Assembly (NCBI GenBank): GCA_002724975.1
Contig: PBQF01000047.1
Location: 1-30,342 of the forward strand
DNA: 30,342 nucleotides
Direction of reading: 5' to 3'
Origin: Parcubacteria group bacterium
Lineage (GTDB): Bacteria > Patescibacteriota > Minisyncoccia > Phycocordibacterales > GCA-002724975
Positions 30,119 to 30,342 of this stretch are shown here, in pieces (the first letter of the stretch is position 1; each line of letters starts with the position of its first letter). The notes beneath the pieces are model-generated. The model was not told the origin of the DNA and did not search any database. It saw only the letters and a program-made list of their open reading frames with translations. Position numbers and translations under genes: made by a program.

Positions 30119-30150
30119 AGAGCATCTCAAGAAAAGGACGAGTATGCTCT
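30119..30150 (-). promoter_or_regulatory. Hairpin directly upstream of the nusB start
   Basis: AGAGCAT and ATGCTCT pair, extended by CTC/GAG across one bulged base (10 bp in all, 11-nt loop). It ends 7 nt before the ATG, where a ribosome-binding site would be. There is no T-tract. Confidence 0.5.
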
Positions 30151-30194
30151 ACGACAATACTAATACAAGTTTTACTCTCTTTGCAAGCCCCGCA

Positions 30195-30342
30195 CTAATT
30201 ATGAGACAGCTCTTGTGGATTTAGAGGTTTTGGAGCGTCTTTATTTTCTATTGCTTCTCCAATTTTTTTAGGAGCTTCTTCGGTTCTATCGGTTCCTTTT
30301 TTTGTATCTTTCTTCAAACCAGTCTGTTCCATTTCTCTTTGC
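30195..30342 (-). CDS. 3' end of an unidentified gene running off the window
   Basis: An open minus-strand frame enters at 30341 and ends at TAG 30195-30197. It encodes 48 residues of a Lys/Glu/Pro-rich, apparently disordered tail (QREMEQTGLKKDTKKG at the start, NPQELSHN at the end). It may be the C-terminus of a longer protein or, from the ATG at 30332, a 45-residue protein. I cannot identify it. Between it and nusB (30112-30194) I see the hairpin described and no clear promoter. Confidence 0.4.
   Translation of the reverse strand, partial: QREMEQTGLKKDTKKGTDRTEEAPKKIGEAIENKDAPKPLNPQELSHN

Noticed and set aside
1..30342. TGA recoding as in Gracilibacteria/Absconditabacteria
   Set aside because: Long core genes are open with no in-frame TGA, and the 942-1493 gene ends in TGA.
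1..30342. CRISPR array, insertion sequence or prophage
   Set aside because: No regularly spaced direct repeats, transposase, integrase or phage structural genes were seen.

Overview
The window looks like a piece of an AT-rich, small-genome bacterial chromosome, most likely a member of the Candidate Phyla Radiation (Patescibacteria), probably Parcubacteria/Paceibacteria-like. This is inference. The grounds are unusually short versions of core proteins (a 249-residue TruB, a 214-residue TrmD, an SMC of about 728 residues), many small membrane proteins of unknown function, an rpsP-khpA-trmD cluster without rimM, and a near absence of Shine-Dalgarno sequences ahead of core genes. TGA is a stop, not a sense codon: long core frames are free of in-frame TGA, which argues against Gracilibacteria or Absconditabacteria. 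No rRNA, CRISPR array, insertion sequence or prophage was seen. Layout: 1-1500 is an accessory stretch with two unrecognised minus-strand genes, each with its own promoter, Shine-Dalgarno sequence and hairpin, around a tRNA-Asn(GTT). 1650-4880 holds a cold-shock gene, an M16 peptidase, a DUF378 protein and several small membrane proteins, most ending in clear terminators. 4892-9451 holds truB divergent from hisS, a DEDDy exonuclease overlapping hisS, uppP with a small membrane gene, and a membrane-anchored DsbA-like protein. 9502-10724 holds a RecB-like nuclease gene and a small orphan gene. 10756-22538 is a long minus-strand information-processing block: rpsP, khpA, trmD, then rpoB-rpoC behind their own promoter and a structured leader with an attenuator-like hairpin, then dnaG-rpoD. 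22648-22912 is a tiny two-gene operon of single-span membrane proteins, the first only 39 codons. 22975-24852 is an RNase R-type exoribonuclease. 24872-30111 is a compact minus-strand operon: a NusB-Nudix fusion, rnc, a short SMC, a Nudix hydrolase and an HhH-GPD glycosylase, with 1-2 nt between genes. Together the genes cover transcription (rpoB, rpoC, rpoD, nusB), replication priming (dnaG), RNA maturation and decay (rnc, rnr, truB, trmD, khpA), translation (hisS, rpsP, tRNA-Asn), chromosome organisation (smc), nucleotide and DNA sanitation (Nudix, glycosylase) and envelope functions (uppP, DsbA-like). The most notable signals are: (i) -10 boxes only 6-10 nt before start codons, implying leaderless mRNAs, against strong Shine-Dalgarno sequences confined to a few small orphan genes; (ii) a NusB protein fused to a Nudix domain that has lost two of its three catalytic glutamates; (iii) a bona fide SMC ATPase without a visible hinge; (iv) an attenuator-like leader on rpoBC; (v) a coupled pair of micro-membrane proteins with similar tails.
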